Below, one piece after another: positions 48,001 to 51,000 of a DNA stretch of 64,000 nucleotides (its first letter is position 1; each line of letters opens with the position of its first letter). The stretch lies in assembly GCA_963971225.1 (NCBI GenBank), contig OZ020269.1, positions 108,571,486 to 108,635,485 of the forward strand. Reading direction: 5' to 3'. Both the position numbers and the translations under genes were made by a program. The notes under the pieces are model-generated. The model was not told where the DNA came from. It saw only the letters and a program-made list of their open reading frames with translations, and searched no databases. Source of the stretch: Melieria omissa. Lineage: Eukaryota; Arthropoda; Insecta; Diptera; Ulidiidae.

Positions 48001-51000
48001 GACCGAAATGTGTAGTGGCAGCAAATTTTCATGAATTTATTGTTTCCAAACAAGGCATGGAAGATGAAATCTGCCCCTATGCCACCTTCCACCTGCTCGG
48101 GTTCCGCGAAGAAATGGATCCCACCAAGGCGATGAACTTCCAAACCTTCCCTCATCAGAACGGACACGCCCCCGGACCCGGACACGCCGGCACCATGGGC
48201 CCACCCGGTCATCCCGGCCACGTGCACTCGCGCTCCGGCTCACAGTCCATGCCACGCGCCAACCGCTACGCACGCAAGAACAGCCAAGGCGGTCAATCGT
48301 CCATCTACACACCCGCCCCCGAGTACGACGACCCCGCCAACTGCGCCGAGGAAGATCAATACGTAAGTCAAAAGCAATGCCCGAAACGATGGGCGCCGAT
48401 TTGCATTCATGTTCTGTGCCTTTGCAGCGCCGCTACACACGCGTCAACTCGCAAGGCGGCAGCCTGTACTCCGGCCCCGGACCCGAATACGACGACCCCG
48501 CCAATTGCGCGCCCGAAGAGGACCAATACGGCTCGCAGTACGGCGGCCCCTACGGCACGCCGTACGACCACTACGGCTCACGCGGCTCCATGGGCCGTCG
48601 CAGCGTTGGTAAGTAGTGCCCGCTGGGCTGCACTGTCCGAGCGCCGACTAATGCACTGCCTTCCAGGTTCTGCACGCAACCCTGGCAACGGTTCGCCTGA
48701 GCCCCCACCGCCACCACCGCGCAATCACGACATGAGCAATTCCTCCTTTAACGACTCCAAGGAGAGCAACGAGATCTCAGAGGCCGAATGCGATCGCGAC
48801 CATGGACCACGCGGCAACTATGGCGGTGAGTGTACCTCGACTGCGCAAAACATTTACTTATATATCATAGTATATTATTTACTTATGTAAATGCAATTTG
48901 CTGCTTAAACAAATTTGTGCATTTTTAAACCAATGATTCGTATGTGGCAACTAAATTCAAAATGTTTTTGTATTTTTTACACAAACTCACACTTTCTCGT
49001 GTTGTACAAATAAAAAACATAACGAAATGTGTGAACAGAAGACTCCAACGAGGGTGAGTGAAAACGAGTTCAACTGTTTGAAAATGTTCCACGAGTTCAT
49101 AAACCACTTTTCACCAAAGAAACAAAAAATTTAAAACAACAATTCTTCATTTGTTGTTGTTGGAATCATTAGATGGTTATAGTTTTGTAATGATTGTGTT
49201 TATATTTGTAAAGATTTTGGGTTCATAAATTTTGTAAAAATGTGAATATTTGTTTCAAACGAACTGCTCATTTCGCAACAGTATCAGAAGTCATATTCAA
49301 ACAATTTCACTCATCCCACCTCTCCCCCAGTCGTTGACTTTTGAGTTCGCTCACTCATTGTTCGCACAATTTCACGGAGGTTCAACTGTACAAAGAATGC
49401 CTACATACATACCCGTGGTTGCTTGTTGTTGTGGGTAGGGGCAGAAAATCTCTAAGAAGCAACTGCGGAACGCTGGGCAACGAAATCATTGAAAAACTAC
49501 CTCGAGAACAATTTAAATCAAATTATCTAAATAGTGATTTGAGGTTACACAGCGGAGATTTTGTGCCCAGAAAATGGAAACCAATTTCCAATCTTTTTCC
49601 GCCTATAACAACAACTTGCTACGTCCACAGAAACAAAATCATTGCGCGATCCCATCAAATATCAGCATATTTTTCAGATATGTTTGCCAATAGTTTTTCG
49701 ATTTGTACTTTTAAATATTCATACTGTGTTTTGCTAACGTTTCATCACCGTTCAAGCAGTCATTCACTTTTGGTTTTTCGTTTTTTGTTTCACTTTTGAC
49801 ACCATTACACACTTCATTTCGTTTGTGTTGAAAACTTATTGTGGCTTTTAGGTTTCGGGTATAGAAACAAAATATTCAACATCATTTTACTGCACATTTC
49901 CGTTTTCATTTCCAGCACACGTTGTCCTCATATCACAAATACATACATACATACCTACATATATCTTTTGTGTTTTTCATGTTTGTCACTAAAATACTCA
50001 CAAACAGTGTTTTTTACCACAGAATGTTTATAATTTTGTTCATTGCCACATCATTTCATTGTTCGTTCATTCGTTGGAGTTTGCATGTTCCTCTTGAGAA
50101 TTTGTCAATAATCATCTCAGCTTACATATGTGTGTGTGTGCTTATTGTGAATTTTTGGTTTTTTTTTTGTTGAAATATCAAATGAGTTGTAGTGTTTAGT
50201 TTTTACTGAAACCCGAAAAATTAACAAACTTGAAAAGCAAAATACAGTGGTGTCTGGATATAGTGAACTAATTATTGCAAGGTTAACATTTTTGTTCAAA
50301 AACTCGTTTTATTTGCTCAAAATACACTTTTTGTTTTTTGCTTGAACATTTTTTTCTATATTTAGAGGCTCTATGTCGAAATTTGGGTGTTCACTATATC
50401 GAGGTGTTCACTATACCCAGACACGAGTGTAGTTGTAAAGAAAAAATCGCAAAACAACCATGAACTATCAGAGTTTGCTAATTTTTGACTATATTTGGAA
50501 TGTTTCTAGTATGTTGTAAAAAATTCCTTTTCTAAAATCTCAGTTTTACAAACATTCTCAGTGTTAGCGCTAAAATTATGATCAAACATTACGTTTCAAG
50601 GTCCTAAATAATGAAAACAACGAAACTTCCTAAAATTTTATGTTTCATTTGTTATTTTTTCTTTTCTTTCTCTTTTTTGTTGTTTCTCTATGAATACGAA
50701 ACTTTCTTGTAAAACTCTCGGTGGGGCAAACCAAATCGCCAACTTCCCTTGAACCCACAAACAAATGCAAATCCCCATAACTGTAAATTAAGCAGCGGTC
50801 AAAAGATCCCCACACCAAAAGGATCAGCGTACAACCGAAGAAATGCGCAAATTAATTGAAAGGTAAAGTATCGAGTCGACAGTCGACAGTGGTGAATAAG
50901 TATTTGCAGCGTTGAGTTGAGCCCGATTGGCCCACTTGGTCGGCCAATTCGGGCTCGACCAGCAAAGCAAACCCGAAAGCATTATTTAAATGCCAATTCA

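Larger units (their letters stand above)
48826..50795 (+). other. Dscam1: intron 22
   Basis: 2.0 kb holding a candidate 15-nt microexon (49039-49053) and a 185-bp TA-flanked inverted-repeat element (50245-50429). It also has a (ATAC)n run near 49939-49958. No other coding signal is seen. Confidence 0.7.

Noticed and set aside
48015..48890. A 291-codon open frame spanning tail exons 20-22
   Set aside because: It crosses two introns with good splice sites; only the exon parts match the known Dscam1 tail.
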